From Strongyloides papillosus (lineage: Eukaryota > Nematoda > Chromadorea > Rhabditida > Strongyloididae), in contig SRSI01000055.1 of the NCBI GenBank assembly GCA_005656395.1, positions 558,001 to 622,000 of the forward strand: 64,000 bases of DNA. The letters are read 5' to 3'. The position numbers and the translations under genes were made by a program. How positions within the stretch are numbered: position 1 is the first letter of the stretch; each line of letters begins with the position of its first letter. The notes beneath the pieces were generated by a model. That model saw only the letters and a list, made by a program, of their open reading frames with translations. It did not search any database and was not told the origin of the DNA. Positions 12,633 to 25,358 of this stretch are shown piece by piece.

Positions 12633-13688
12633 ATGGGACTTGAAAATTATCTATTCCTGCTATTTTTTTTTATAACTGTCATTCTGGGACAAGGAACATG
12701 GACATCTGATAACTATCCAAATCCCAATAGCAATCAATTTAAACAATGTAACATGAGATCCAAATCTAGTGTCTGTGATCCTGATCAAATATTGAGTGAG
12801 AAAGATAGGTATCATATTAATCATGAAATACAACAACTTGAGGTAAAAACATCACAAAACGAGGCACGTGAACATTGTTTAAGAAAAGGTGTCAGTGCAA
12901 TCGTTGCTTTAGGTAAACATTTTGGTGATGGTAGTCAGGAGAGCATCAAAAGCATTGCTAATTCAATGCTACAAAGGTGGAATTTAGATTCTCAATGTAA
13001 AAAAAGTATGGTCATCCTTGTATCAACGGATGATCGCAAATTTTGGATTTCCAGAGATCCATCTGTCCCTGTTTATGCTGATGAATTTAGTCAAATGTTC
13101 AAGGAGGAAGCTGGTAATTTTAAATCTGGAGATTATCATGCGGCAATCGTTAATATTTTGAAGAAAACAGCAGAAGTAGCGAATAGTAAAAAACAAATGG
13201 TTGGTGGTGGTGAACCAGCAGAACCATCAGGACCAGTTGGAGGAAATGTTGGCCCTGCAGGTCCAGGAAAACAAGGTCCTGATTTTGGAGCAATCTTAAA
13301 TACAGCAAAAACAATATTCTCTAAATTAGGTATAGTCGCATGGATACTTCTATTCTTGGCTATAATGATGATATGTTGCTGTGGGTGTCTGTATATGTGT
13401 TGTTGTAGGAGTAAATCGGAACCACAAATGGATCCGGAAAATCCTGGTCAATCAAGACAAGGAGGCGGTAATCCTATAAGTGGGATGCTACAATCCTTAG
13501 GATTAGCAAGAATAATCCAGATGGCAATTCCATTTATAACGAATTTGATAAGAGGTGGTGGAAACAGAGGAAATGAACCATCTGGAGGTCAAGGTGGTTA
13601 TACACCCGGAGTTAAGACAAATTCAGGTCCTACTGCATTGTATCCAAGTCAACAAGTTAAAGATGAAGGAGGCGGAGGTGGTTGGTAA
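12633..13688 (+). CDS. TPM-domain membrane protein, MOLO-1-like (351 aa)
   Basis: The ATG lies one base after a T-run ending in AG at 12630-12631, a likely trans-splice acceptor. Residues 1-20 are a signal peptide. Residues about 45-190 match the TPM domain (PF04536): CDPDQILSEKDRYHINHEI, then AIVALGKHF, and a VILVSTDDRKFWISRD strand. A transmembrane helix near residues 235-255 is followed by a cysteine cluster. The cytoplasmic tail is rich in Gly, Pro and Asn. In C. elegans the TPM-domain protein MOLO-1 is an auxiliary subunit that increases levamisole-receptor gating. This protein has the same order of parts, so a receptor-modulating role is a reasonable family-level inference. It is single-exon with no close neighbours. 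Confidence 0.85.
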   Translation: MGLENYLFLLFFFITVILGQGTWTSDNYPNPNSNQFKQCNMRSKSSVCDPDQILSEKDRYHINHEIQQLEVKTSQNEAREHCLRKGVSAIVALGKHFGDGSQESIKSIANSMLQRWNLDSQCKKSMVILVSTDDRKFWISRDPSVPVYADEFSQMFKEEAGNFKSGDYHAAIVNILKKTAEVANSKKQMVGGGEPAEPSGPVGGNVGPAGPGKQGPDFGAILNTAKTIFSKLGIVAWILLFLAIMMICCCGCLYMCCCRSKSEPQMDPENPGQSRQGGGNPISGMLQSLGLARIIQMAIPFITNLIRGGGNRGNEPSGGQGGYTPGVKTNSGPTALYPSQQVKDEGGGGGW

Positions 13689-16600
13689 TACATTATCATC
13701 ATCTTTAAAATTATTTCATTATTCAAGTATATTTACAATCTCACCCGTTTAAATTTAGCTTTTCAAAAATTTTTATTTTTAAATTTCATTTTTATGTAAT
13801 TTTTCTTTATATTTTTAAACTTCATTTTATATAATCAAAATAAGGTATAATAACTTGCTTTCAATAGATTGTCAATTGTAAATTCTGCATATAAAACATA
13901 TTTTTTTATTATATTATCTCCATTGACTATTCATTCATAATATTAACGTATAATAACTTTTTTATTATATTTTTTTTATCATACTATACAAATATTTTTA
14001 AGGTTTTAATGTGAACTGAGATTGCACCACTTTAATTTAAAACGACATTTTTAATAGAAATAAAAAAGTAATTTATAGCATTTTTTAAAATTATATTTTT
14101 CACCACTAAATTTATAAAGATGCCTCCTAAAAATTAATACACACGTTCGTTGTTGTCATGTATCAAAGAAATATACAAATGCTGTCAAAGAAAAATACTA
14201 ACAGGTAATCTGTCAATTGCATATTTTTCTCCAATATGTTATTATTTAATATATAAAATTTATTTAATCTTACAGTCAAAGTTATTGTTTCACTTATAGA
14301 ACAAAAATGATAGTGATTATATTTAATTCTATAATTATAAATAGCATTCTTTATTTAAATTTAAGAAGAATTGTTATTGATGATTATAGAAATAAGAAAT
14401 TTATACAAAAGTTTAATGTTTTTAAAAAGTATTGTTCATCACTAATTGCATTTCTAAATAACTGACGTTTCAATAATTGAGTATATAAATAATATATATA
14501 ATATATATATTTTTTGTTCAAATAAAAACAAATCATACATTTAAAACAATGTCGTCAAATTATTTAGATAGTTGGGAAATGCTAATTCAAAAATTTTTTG
14601 TGTTAATTCGTAACTTGATGTATTAATTTTTTCCGTTTCCGATTGATTTATCAATATTGGATCATTCAAAATATTCTAGTAATTTAATATATCATTCAAA
14701 ATTAATAATAATGCAAATAATTATATATTATTAATTATCCTTTCCCTTTGATGTTATCATTTAAATTATGGTACTTTTATTATCTATTATGTTATTAAAT
14801 TTTAACAAACATTTACTTTTCTCATTTTATGCAATATCATTTTATTTTAATCTCTTTTACGGAGTTATTCAAGTAGTAGTTATAAAGTCTGACGTAAATA
14901 TACTTATATATTCATTGTTTTTATAAAATATCTTTTATATAAATGTCCATATATTTATTTTAGAATTACCAAGATGTTTATTATAAATAAAACTAATTTT
15001 TTAAAATTGTTAAATAAACATAAGTCGAAAAGTCTGTGAGATGCTTATAACACCCATAACAACATAAAATTTAACAATAGTAAATTACACTTTCTATATC
15101 GATTAAAATTCCCAAATATCGTTGTCTGGTACCCCTACTATGCACTCATACATATATAGTCTTATATTTTATATGTAGCCGTCTTAAAATACCATATATG
15201 TGATCTTTGATGTTTTAATATCCCTACGTAATGGTGTGGTGGACCTCGCTAGGCAAAACCGAAGAAGGACACTACTTTTATAAATATTTCTTTAACTTCT
15301 GAATATAAACTTATGCCATTTTTTTTTCCTCCATCTATAACCATTTTTATTATTGTAATGATAATATTATCTTTTTTTCAACATACATCATTATTTAAAA
15401 TGTAAACTTTTTATTGTTCAAACAAAAAGAACAGAGTTTTAATCATATGTTAATAATTTTTGCTTCTATAAAATTTATTTGGAAAATATAAAAATAGTTT
15501 TCGTAAAATAATATTTATTTTGCTTCTCATGCAATCATTAATTCTATGGAAAAATTTTTTTATATTTTATTATTATTAAATAGTATTGAAGAGAACTTAT
15601 TTTCATTTATTGTTTTTTTATGATAAAACTATGTTTGAAAATTTTTTAAAACAACACCATTTTTAACATATAGACATAATATATTCTCGTCATTTTTTCT
15701 CCTACTAAATATTTATTTATTTGATAAAATTTACATTTTATCTGTACTATGTAAAAATTTACATCTTGGAAAGCACACATGGTTGCATAGATATTCTAAG
15801 ATAACTTTTTATTATACACGCATTTAAAATATTTTTTTTTATCCTATTTCTTATTTTTATTTATTTTTCTATATGTGATATTGAAGGAAAATTTTATGGA
15901 TATTTAGTTCTAAAACTTATTTACTGTCAGCAAATAAATAATTTTTATCATTAAAAATATATCTAAAATATAAATTGTAAGGTGAAAATATGATTTTATA
16001 GAGGTTATATATTTTATTTATACGTTTACATATATTCAAATAATTCAGTTCATTTACTATAATATCTACCATTTTCTCTGTTCATCATTTGCTTTGTAGA
16101 TCAATTGAATGTTTTAGTTATCCCTAGTAACATAGGGCCAGACAAATTCAGGTACTATTTTAACTGCCATTCGTAGAGTACACAACTAAAAATTGGGTAC
16201 ACGTACAACTTACATAGGCAAAGTATTAACGATTTGCGTGCACACATCTTTGTTAAAATTTTATATTTCTAAATAATTTTAACAGTTTTTTTCATAATTT
16301 ATGTGGCACTTGCGATTTAATAACTTCTCGTAACATATTATTTATATTGTCAGTCTAGGAGGATGTTTAATTTAATAGAATTCTTTTAATATGTAGTGCA
16401 AGTAAATCATTCTTGTTTATGTTGAGAATGTCATCAACTTTATGGTTAATAATTGTAAAACATTTTTCATTTAGAAAAAAGTTAAAAATTAAATTATAGG
16501 TATTGTGTAATCTCTCTTTATTAATTTTTTATTTTTGAAAATTATTTATTACAATTTGTCAAAATATCTTAAAGCTTGTTGTTTAATCTCTAGTTTTTTT

Positions 16601-17650
16601 TACAATTATCTTTTTCATTAATCAAAATAAATTTAGACTTTGAATTCGTTGATCTTTAGTGTGATTCACTATTATTCAATTTAAGAATATTGATGATATT
16701 ATCATACTTTATATAACAATACCACTTATTCTTTATATTTTACAAAAGCATTATTATTTAAATTTCTTTAATTCATCAAATATTTTATTGGTGAATGAAA
16801 GTGCACTGATAGAAGAAAAATCATTATCTAAAATTCTATTATGATTTTATTCTTTTGTAATTTTATTGAATTATATATTTGTGAAAAAGTAAAATAACCG
16901 AAAATACACTGTTATAAAATATTAATATATGAAATATTTCTGAGTGTGAGAGCCATTTTATAACGTATATATTTATTGTAACTGTTTAGTTAAATAAAAA
17001 ATTCACCACACAGAAAGAATTTTATTTATATCCAAAAGGTGAATAAAAATGAATATTTGAAGCGTTGCAGGTAACTATTTAAGTGACTTTTCGTTGTATA
17101 TTTGAAGTTGGTATAAATAATTTAATGTCATTCTTCTCTTAACTACATATTTACCTTAATTTTACAAATATACAATATCCTAAAAATAATCGGTACACTA
17201 TTTTCTTGTATTATTCTTTTTAAAACAAAGGTAATATTCTCGATATTTAAAACAGATATGTTTTATTACTTTTGATGACAAGATATTTATTTTTATTTTA
17301 ACAACATTCACTTTTATTTTATCATTTGTCATTACATTAATTGGCTTTCAGATACATGATAATTTTTATCCCTTTAATTATAGATTTCATTCTAAAAATA
17401 TATTTGAAAACAAATTTTTTCTTGTATATTGATATCCGTTATCAAATATTGAAATGTAAAAGTTTTCCAAAATAAATTTTGTTGTCATTATCTTATCTAA
17501 ATTTTTATGATTTTTTTTGTTTATTATATACTTATTCGAGGTTAAATAGGATTATTCAATTTTATATGTATGTGTTATATATATAAATTTATTTAAATAT
17601 ACGTATATATACTCTTTTTTACCTTGAAATAAATATTTTAATTTATTCTT
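13689..17650. other. AT-rich intergenic region with two denser GC patches
   Basis: Mostly simple AT-rich sequence without frames. Two patches stand out in base composition: about 15110-15285 (contains 'ggtgtggtggacctcgctag') and about 16125-16260 (contains 'tgggtacacgtacaactta'). Neither matches an snRNA, tRNA, 5S or SL RNA that I can recognise, and neither has a usable frame beyond about 25 codons. Confidence 0.45.
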
Positions 17651-17780
17651 TTTTTAGATTTCCCTTTCTAGTCACATGCTCAGCTAAGGTGCATGTTAAT
17701 GAGTCATTTATTTAAGATCTTGAAGGAAGATTGTAAGAATAACAGGAAATATTTCAAATTATTTAATAGAAAAAAAAAGT

Positions 17781-20700
17781 ATGAAATTATTTACAAGTTT
17801 CCAAGATATTTTAAAAGTTTATGAAGCAGCTACTTCTGGCACAAATATACCACCTCAACCGCCTATCTCATCTGTACCTAATCATATTCCTTCACAGTTA
17901 TTTTCTCAAACAACGAATAACGTCTCTGACTCGTCATCTTCATTATTAACGACATCAAGAACTGATGGTGATATTAATTTACCTACTACTACTGTGGCTG
18001 TAGCATCAGAAGCGGACAATGATATAATTGAGAAAATGTTAATAAACGATAAAAATGGCAAGTTAAAAGTATAATTGTGCTCAATTTGAGAACAAGAGTT
18101 TGGCAAAAAATATACTTATAAAAAATATAGTTTGAAAAAACATACATGAAGATAAACATTACTTTTTTTACATCTACCTCAAATTATTGATATTGTAGAG
18201 TAAAGGATAAAATATATAGATATTTAGATATTTTTTTATCATATTCTCTAACGTTTTTAACCACAAGTTATGATTATTTTTTTTAGATATTTCATCAATT
18301 GGTGAGGAAATGAATTTGGGTGATAATGAAATAATACCAATAACTAAATGTTCACACAATAGGAGAGTACATTTTCCACCAGAGGATAAAGGAGTTGTCA
18401 CAGTTGTCCATAATCCGGTGGTGACACCGTTTGTAAATAATGAATTTTTAAATTGCAATCCAAAAGCTCTTCTCGAAAAATACAGGAACACATGCAAAAC
18501 AATGGGATTAAAACCATTGGCATTTATAGAAAAACAAATTGAAGTATGTTTAAAAAATTATTTCACAAAAATATTCCTTTTTTTAAGTCATTCTACCCTG
18601 GTATAGGGAAAAAACAAGAATCTTTGTCGTTTGACAAGAATGAGATAAATGCTCAACATATGGATGCTGTAGAAGAAATATTTAAAGCCACAAATTTTGT
18701 TGTTATTGACTTAGAGTATTGTTTTATTGATGATGATGTTGCACAGATCCTTGGAGAAATAATGAAATTTTATAATCCAGTAGAAAGGTTGAATCTCTCA
18801 TTTAATAATAAAATAACATCAATTGGTTGGAATAGTATATGTTATGCCATTCCATTTAGTGATGAATTAAATTATTTAAATCTACGATATACCTCAATAA
18901 CAAATAATAAAAGTTTTCCAATGTTTGCATATGCAATGAAAATGAGTCAATCAATTACGTGTTTGCATTTAGAAAATGTTAATTTATCAGGAACACATAT
19001 GGATGAGTTAGTTCGTGCATTATTATATAATCATGTTTTAAAAGAATTATATCTTGGTGATAATAATTTAAATAGCGAGGATGGTGAAAAATTATATACA
19101 CTTATATCAAGGAATGATACTATTGAATTATTAGATTTAAGAAATAATTTATTATCTGATCAAGGATTGAAACATATAGCTGATGCATTAAAAACAAGTT
19201 TAGCTATTAATCATTCACAATTATGTGGTTTAGTGTTATGGAATAATAAAATTACGGGACAAAGTATGACTTATTTAGCAGGAGCACTTAATGGTTATGG
19301 GAGATTGGAGATATTGAATATTGGATGTAACGACATAAAAGATGCTGGAATATATGAATTGAAACCAGCATTACAGAATCCGTTATGTAGTATTAAGAGG
19401 CTTGGTTTACAGGATACTAATTTAGATAATCAATCAGTTATCTTTTTAGCTGAATGTTTAACTGTTAACAGTAATTTAGTGAGATTAGATATACGAAGTA
19501 ACCCAAAACTTAGTTTGGCAGGATTTATTGCATTACACTCAGCAATGAAAACTAATACAACAGTTACAGTTTTGAATATTGATAAAAGTTGTAGTGTGGC
19601 GAATTCTGAAAAGGTTAGTTTGTTTATGATATATAGTTCAACCTTTGTTTTTTTCATTTTCTTGATTAATGATTATTATTAAGGTACAAGAACTACAGGA
19701 TACGTTTGATGAATGTTTTAAAGAATTAGAGAAATGTTGTGATAGGAATAGAAGATTATTGTTGGATAAAGAAAAAACAACACCAAAGAATGATTTACCT
19801 TCAGAGAATGATGACAATGAGGATGAAGATGGATGGATTTCATACGATAATGTTACACTAGACAAAAGTGATAATTCATGTGTATTTAATGAGAAAATTC
19901 AAAGTTGCGAATTTAATAATAACGATACATTAACATTAGGTGAATCATTAAAATTATTAATGTCAGGTAATTCATCAACGACATCATTAAATGAGGAACA
20001 AAAAATTGTAAATAATTCAGATGATAAAGTTTTCTCTGAGATGCCATCATCACTCGCTACAATTTTCCGTCCACCTGGTTTAGTTCATGCAGAATCAGAT
20101 TGTTCAGTTAATGTTATGAGGAGACGACATAATTCAAGTGGAGCTGTAAATAGAGTGGGAAGATGTTTAGCTAAAAAACGTAACGTTTCAAAAGTTGTAC
20201 GATCCTCTTCATTGACATGTGAAGAGCACATAAGTGATATAAAAGAACGGGTAATAAAAATGGAAGGATCATTACATGATATAAATAAAAGTACACAAGA
20301 ATCAAAAATTAATCAAAGTAGTATTGTTAATTCACAAGTGGAGAAGGAAGTTGTACATTCCGGGTTATCGCATAATTTATCAGCATCACTCCCTTCTCTC
20401 AATACACCACCACCAAAACAAAAAGTTCCGGTTAAAAGAATTAGAAGATTTAGTGTATCACCTGCATCGAGTTTTACTAATTTAGCACCATGTACAAAAG
20501 ATAATGTTGAAGTAAAAAATGAGGTACCTAAAAAAATTTCTATTCAAACCAAAAACCGTTTTATGGTGCAAAGTGTTCCAAATCTTAGTACTTTAGATGA
20601 AGATTGTGAGAAAAAATGTTTTCAAAATAATTCTGCCCCTGTGACCCCAGAACGTAAATCATTAAACGATGATACATTCAAGAGGAGTTTAAAAATTACG

Positions 20701-21030
20701 TGTCCATTTGAAGCAATAAAAGAAGAGGATAAAAAAGCAGTTACTGGTGTAGTTAATGATTTAGTGACATTTTGTGTTTATGATACAACAAAAAAAACAA
20801 AAGAATTAGATAATACAAACAAAGCAACAACATGTCATAAAATGAATAATACCCAAGCAAAAGAAACGGAATTGGAAACAGAAGTTGTAGAGGTCGTTAA
20901 TTATTTAGTTAATAGTGTTGTTGAAGTTGATAGAGCTGAGACAAAAAAAACTACAGCAAGAAATAGATTAACAATTAATAGTATCTCCAGTCATCCAATA
21001 TATTCATTAGTCAGGTTATCAACAAAATAA
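17781..21030 (+). CDS. PPP1R37-like leucine-rich-repeat PP1 regulatory subunit
   Basis: The core is three phase-compatible exons: 18287/18310-18543, 18588-19613 and 19684-21030, with introns of 44 and 70 bp. Exon 18310 onward carries RRVHFPPEDKG, the RVxF-type protein phosphatase 1 docking motif at the place it has in animal PPP1R37. The next exon holds about eight ribonuclease-inhibitor-type leucine-rich repeats (ELYLGDNNLN, LLDLRNNLLSDQGL, LVLWNNKIT). The last exon is a long Ser/Lys-rich, probably disordered tail with several basic RRxS-like sites. The likely role is to bind and restrain PP1. The 97-codon Ser/Thr-rich frame at 17781-18071 looks coding and may be an upstream exon, but I could not find a phase-1 donor that joins it cleanly to 18287. 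If it is excluded, translation starts at 18310 behind the AG at 18285-18286. Confidence 0.8.
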
Positions 21031-22421
21031 TAATTTTTAAAATGAAAATCATTTACTTTTTGACGATATAACTTAATATGTATTATTTACTTTTTTTTCA
21101 TTATAATTTTTTATATAATGTATTATTTGTGTTTACAAGTTATCTAATCAGTTATTAAATGCCTATTGAAGGGATGTATAAAAACGAAAAATAATTTTAA
21201 ATCATTGTTTATTACATTTACAAAATATTTTTAAAAAATTAATCGAAAAATAAATTATCGTTTTTTAAGTTTACATAAGTTAAAAGTTTTTACTTTGTTT
21301 TTTTTAAAATAAATTATATGAATTTTGAATTTTAATTATCATGAAATATGGAACGAGAAAATAGTAAACTAAATATAGTTTGAATATTAATAGTTAAAAT
21401 ATAAAAGGTAATTTGATATAATAATTTATTATCATTAACAAAGTGAAAATAATTCATAAATAAAATATATAATAACTATATTTTATGAATATTTTGAGCA
21501 TTAAATAATAAGAAATTTTTAAACTCGGCAATATTTTTACATCTTTTAATTTTTCACCATTCAACAGGCTTTCATTATGTTAAAAACGTCATCACATTTA
21601 TTAATTTAAAATATTTATTATATCATAAGTTTAAAAAACAAAAAAAATATCTCATTGTTAGATATTTTGATGCAATATAATAAATATGACATCATTCTGA
21701 TTGAAATCCGGAAGTGTGAGGGAAGATGATTTATTTGATATATAGTTAACAATTTAATAATACCATTGTTGAGAGGGAAAACAAATATCTTTTGAGAGTG
21801 ATCTCCGAACTGTTTTTTCTTAAAGTCAACATAGAATTCTAAGTACAACTTATGTGTTTGTTTATTTGAGATATCTAGCTTTTTTACATTGTAAAAAGTT
21901 AATATTAATAAATAATTGAAAAGTTTTAATCTTATATTAAAAGTAAATGGCATTTATAAAAATTAATTTTATAAAATTCTTATATTCACTACTATAGCGA
22001 CTAGTGTTACAAAAATTATGTGCAATAAATTATTTTTTTGACAATTAATTTAAAGTTTCCCTGAAAATCTAAACTTAGAGATGATAAAATAGTTTTTCAA
22101 GTTAATCTTTTATCTTCTCTACAAGCTTTTTGCAAAAATAAAATAACCTCTATTCATATAACTCACATCCTGATTACCGAAGAGAACTGTGATTAAAACA
22201 ACAAGTTCTTATTTAATTACATGTCATCCGAAAGTGCTAATCTTTATTCCTTAGAATGATATAATATTTAATAATAAGTTGAAAATTGAGATATCAATAA
22301 TAAAGATTACATAACGGATGTTTTTGAGCCTACATAATTTTTTTATTACTTTCGCTAATTCAAACCCATATAAATATACCATTTTATCATAAAGTATTAT
22401 TTTAAAATAAATATTTTAATT
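21031..22421. other. Intergenic, nothing recognised
   Basis: AT-rich spacer between the PPP1R37-like gene and the chemoreceptor. The minus-strand frame at 21618-21953 is low-complexity and resembles no family, so I do not call it a gene. Three-prime untranslated sequence of the upstream gene probably lies in the first few hundred bases. Confidence 0.4.
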
Positions 22422-23525
22422 ATGGTGTTATTTTTGCCAACAAAAAATACTTATGATTCATACTATAGATGTGATTTTTTCCCTCTTGAACATTGGCAAT
22501 TAGAAAAAAAGCCCTCACTTGGTATTGGATTACTGTACATTATTCCTGGCTCTATTTTTATCATCCTTTATATACCAATTCTTTTTGTAATGATGAATAA
22601 AGAATTTATGAAGCTTAGTTGTTATAAAATAATGATATATTTGGTATGTGTTGATTTGATGACTTTATTACATAATAGTTTGCTAACTGGGACATTTTCT
22701 ATTCTTGGGAGTTTATTTTGTGAGCATAGGTCTGTTTTAAGATTGAATATTTTTTTATTATTTAAAATATATATTGTTTTAGACTTTTAATGTTTATTAC
22801 TGGGCAGACAGCTTTATTTGGATGGTTTGCAGGATGTATTACTGTAGTTGTTCTTGCATTGAATCGTTGTCTCGATGTAATGATGCCAACAGTTGCTGAG
22901 AAACTTTTTGGTGGTAGAAGGGTGTATTTTTGGCTTGTTGCAACAACAACATATGCTGCATGTTGTTCTTTGCTAACACCAAAAGCAAGTTTCACCTCAA
23001 AGTTGTATGCATGGTTTTTTGACCCATACTTTGGTATAGATGTTAAAAATAAAATCGAAAAAGTGGATTACTCGAATTGGGTTCATTCAATAAACAATAT
23101 TTCGGAAATGGTATGTCTGGGAGTATTATACACAACATTATGTCTCGTTATGTCTGTAAAATACAATCTAACTAAAAAGGTTAAAATTAGTATTCTCCAA
23201 AAAAATTTATTTGTTCAAGCAGGTTTAATATGTTTGGCTAATTTTATAGGTAATAATAGATTTCAGTTATGTTTAAAAAATTTTTTTAGCGTCAACAATT
23301 TATGTTTATATGCAATTTTATGTTGTTGGTGTTGAAATTGTCATCCTGGGGCAAGTAATGTGGATATTTAGTCATGGTTCTGGTTCAGTAATTTATCTAA
23401 TATTCAATAGAAATATAAGGGAAAGATTGTTAGAAAAATATTTCTTTCCTTTTTTTAAAAAGTCGACGAATAGGAGAGTCGTTACAATTTCAATTATGAA
23501 CAAATGTACTGTCATGAAAAATTAA
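22422..23525 (+). CDS. Srt-type serpentine chemoreceptor (336 aa)
   Basis: Three exons join in phase: 22422-22729, 22783-23249 and 23290-23525, with introns of 53 and 40 bp bounded by GT and T-rich AG. The protein has seven hydrophobic segments. Srt hallmarks (PF10321) are an N-terminal [27 protein letters not shown] at helix 2, a FCEH cysteine before helix 3, LALNRCLDV at the end of helix 3, and a C-terminal NRNIRERL after helix 7. Srt proteins are nematode G-protein-coupled chemosensory receptors of amphid neurons. There is no signal peptide, as usual. The last codons are basic and cytoplasmic. It converges on the two-pore channel immediately downstream (37 bp between stops). Confidence 0.85.
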
Positions 23526-23561
23526 ATTAAATCAAGATTGATATAAAAAAACTTTTATTCT

Positions 23562-24596
23562 TTAAAAATCTTGTTTTGTATTCCTATAATCGGTTAATAA
23601 ATACAAGTTTCTTTTTTCAACATCTTTAACAATGTATTTGAGATAATTTTCTTTAAAAAATTTGTTTTCTTTAAATTTTTTGGTTATAATATATGGAAGA
23701 TCATGACGGATGAATTGTTCGACTGTGTTTACGTAAAGTGAAAAAAATGCGATACCAATAATCATTAGTGGTACCTCTACAAGTAGGAATCTTACAGAGT
23801 TATCAGGTTCATAACTTCCCAAACCAATTTTTGAGATTGAATCATAGAAAAATAGGAAATGATCACCAATTGTTATGCTTTTATGAATTAGCGTAAGTTC
23901 AAATATATGATTCAGTATGCTACTTAGACCAACAATAATTAGGAAAATCATTGCCATAATTATACGAGATGCTTTTTTAGGAACATTTTTGTCATTATCT
24001 TTTTGATTGTTACTAAAAAAATAATACAATAATGATAATTTAACTTACTGAAGGATATGTTCGTAAAGTTCAATGTAGAATGATATAAAAATTGGAATAG
24101 TTATTAGACCAAAAATAAGGAAAAATAGATGTCCAGCATAATTATGGGGATAGACAGTTCCATAACCAATACGAGATAATATAGAGAAAGTGAAAACAGC
24201 AGATTTTGACATATCAAAATTAAATACTTTTTTAGATTCTTTCTTCCTATGGCACTTGTCAATTTCCTTAACAAATGACACGACATTATCATGAAATTCT
24301 CTTCTAATAAAAGAATCAATTTTATTATTCATTAATAATAATTGTTTTTTCTCCATAAATTCGTTGTTTAAGTTTTTTATAGCAACCTCTCTTGTTGTAG
24401 TACACCGATTAATGTAACTTTCATACGCATTTTTAGCATCATCTTTTTCTATGTACTAAAAAATGTTATTGATAATTAATTGTTATTGATAACTTACATA
24501 AAATAAAACAGTACCAAATATTAAAGCTATTATGACTATAATGAAATATACATATAACCGTATTTTATATGATGTCACTTTAACAATTTCTTCCAT
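23562..24596 (-). CDS. TWK-type two-pore-domain potassium channel, divergent (318 aa)
   Basis: Three minus-strand exons join in phase: 24596-24498, 24455-24049 and 24012-23562, with introns of 42 and 36 bp. The predicted protein has M1 at residues 13-33, a first pore loop with RIGYGTVYP (GYG at about 130-132), a second transmembrane pair and a second pore with KIGLGSYEP (GLG at about 232-234). K2P channels dimerise to set resting K+ conductance in nerve or muscle; nematodes have many twk genes. Pore 1 carries Ser-Arg where most family members have Thr-Thr before the IGYG, and pore 2 has Ser after GLG. The gene is head-to-head with a paralog of identical exon layout at 25359-26479. Confidence 0.85.
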
Positions 24597-25358
24597 AAAT
24601 ATTGGTAAACTAAAATTTAAAGATTATTTTAAGTTAAGAATAGAAATATTGCAAGTTTTTATAGGATAATCAAATGAATATTGAATTTTAATTTTACTAT
24701 TTTTGATCTTAAATTAAAATTCGTCACTTTATTTAGAAATCAAAAATAGATATTATATATTGTACGAAAAAGATTAAAAAAAGACCAGTTTGCTGCATTT
24801 TTAACCAAATGCTGCAGTCTTATAACTACAGAACATATAAAGATATATATATATTTTCTTTTAATTTGCTTTAGTAAATATTTAAAAAATAGTGTTGACT
24901 ACACTTAACAATCTATTAAATTATACTAATAAAAAATTATGTTTATAAAAATTTGTCATAAGGGGTATTTTTCGTCTTAGACTACAAATCAAATACTATT
25001 AATTTTCTTTAACTATATTAATAATTTATAATATTTCAAATACTGTTAAACCTAAACTGTTCCACTTGTTAATATACTGCTATAAAAATTATCAGCAGGA
25101 AGTCTCTAAAGGTAATCATACCAAAAATATTAATTAATATAGCAAAATTCGACCTTGTTTTTTAATTTATATAAAAAGAAAATTAAATTAAAATAAAATA
25201 ACGTCATAATATAAAAAAGTACTAAATTTGATTGATAATATTATAATAAATTTTAAGGTGTGTATTTTCATTTATAAAGCATTATAAATATTTAATTTTT
25301 GATTTATTTTATAATATAAAGTGAAGTAAAAGAGTTATATTTTTTATTTAGGAATACT
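24597..25358. promoter_or_regulatory. Shared intergenic region between divergent channel genes
   Basis: About 760 bp of AT-rich DNA separates the two starts (24596 minus, 25359 plus). It must hold both promoters, but no specific element can be named from sequence alone. A T-run ending in AG at 25350-25351, eight bases before the plus-strand ATG, is a likely trans-splice acceptor. Confidence 0.4.

Noticed and set aside
15110..15285. GC-richer patch considered as an snRNA or short exon
   Set aside because: No match to U1, U2, U4, U5 or U6 core motifs that I could recognise, and the best frame (MVWWTSLGKTEEG...) is only about 23 codons. Left as an unexplained patch.
21618..21953. Minus-strand 111-codon frame
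   Set aside because: Low-complexity Phe/Ile/Leu/Lys content typical of AT-rich noncoding DNA, with no motif or splice context.
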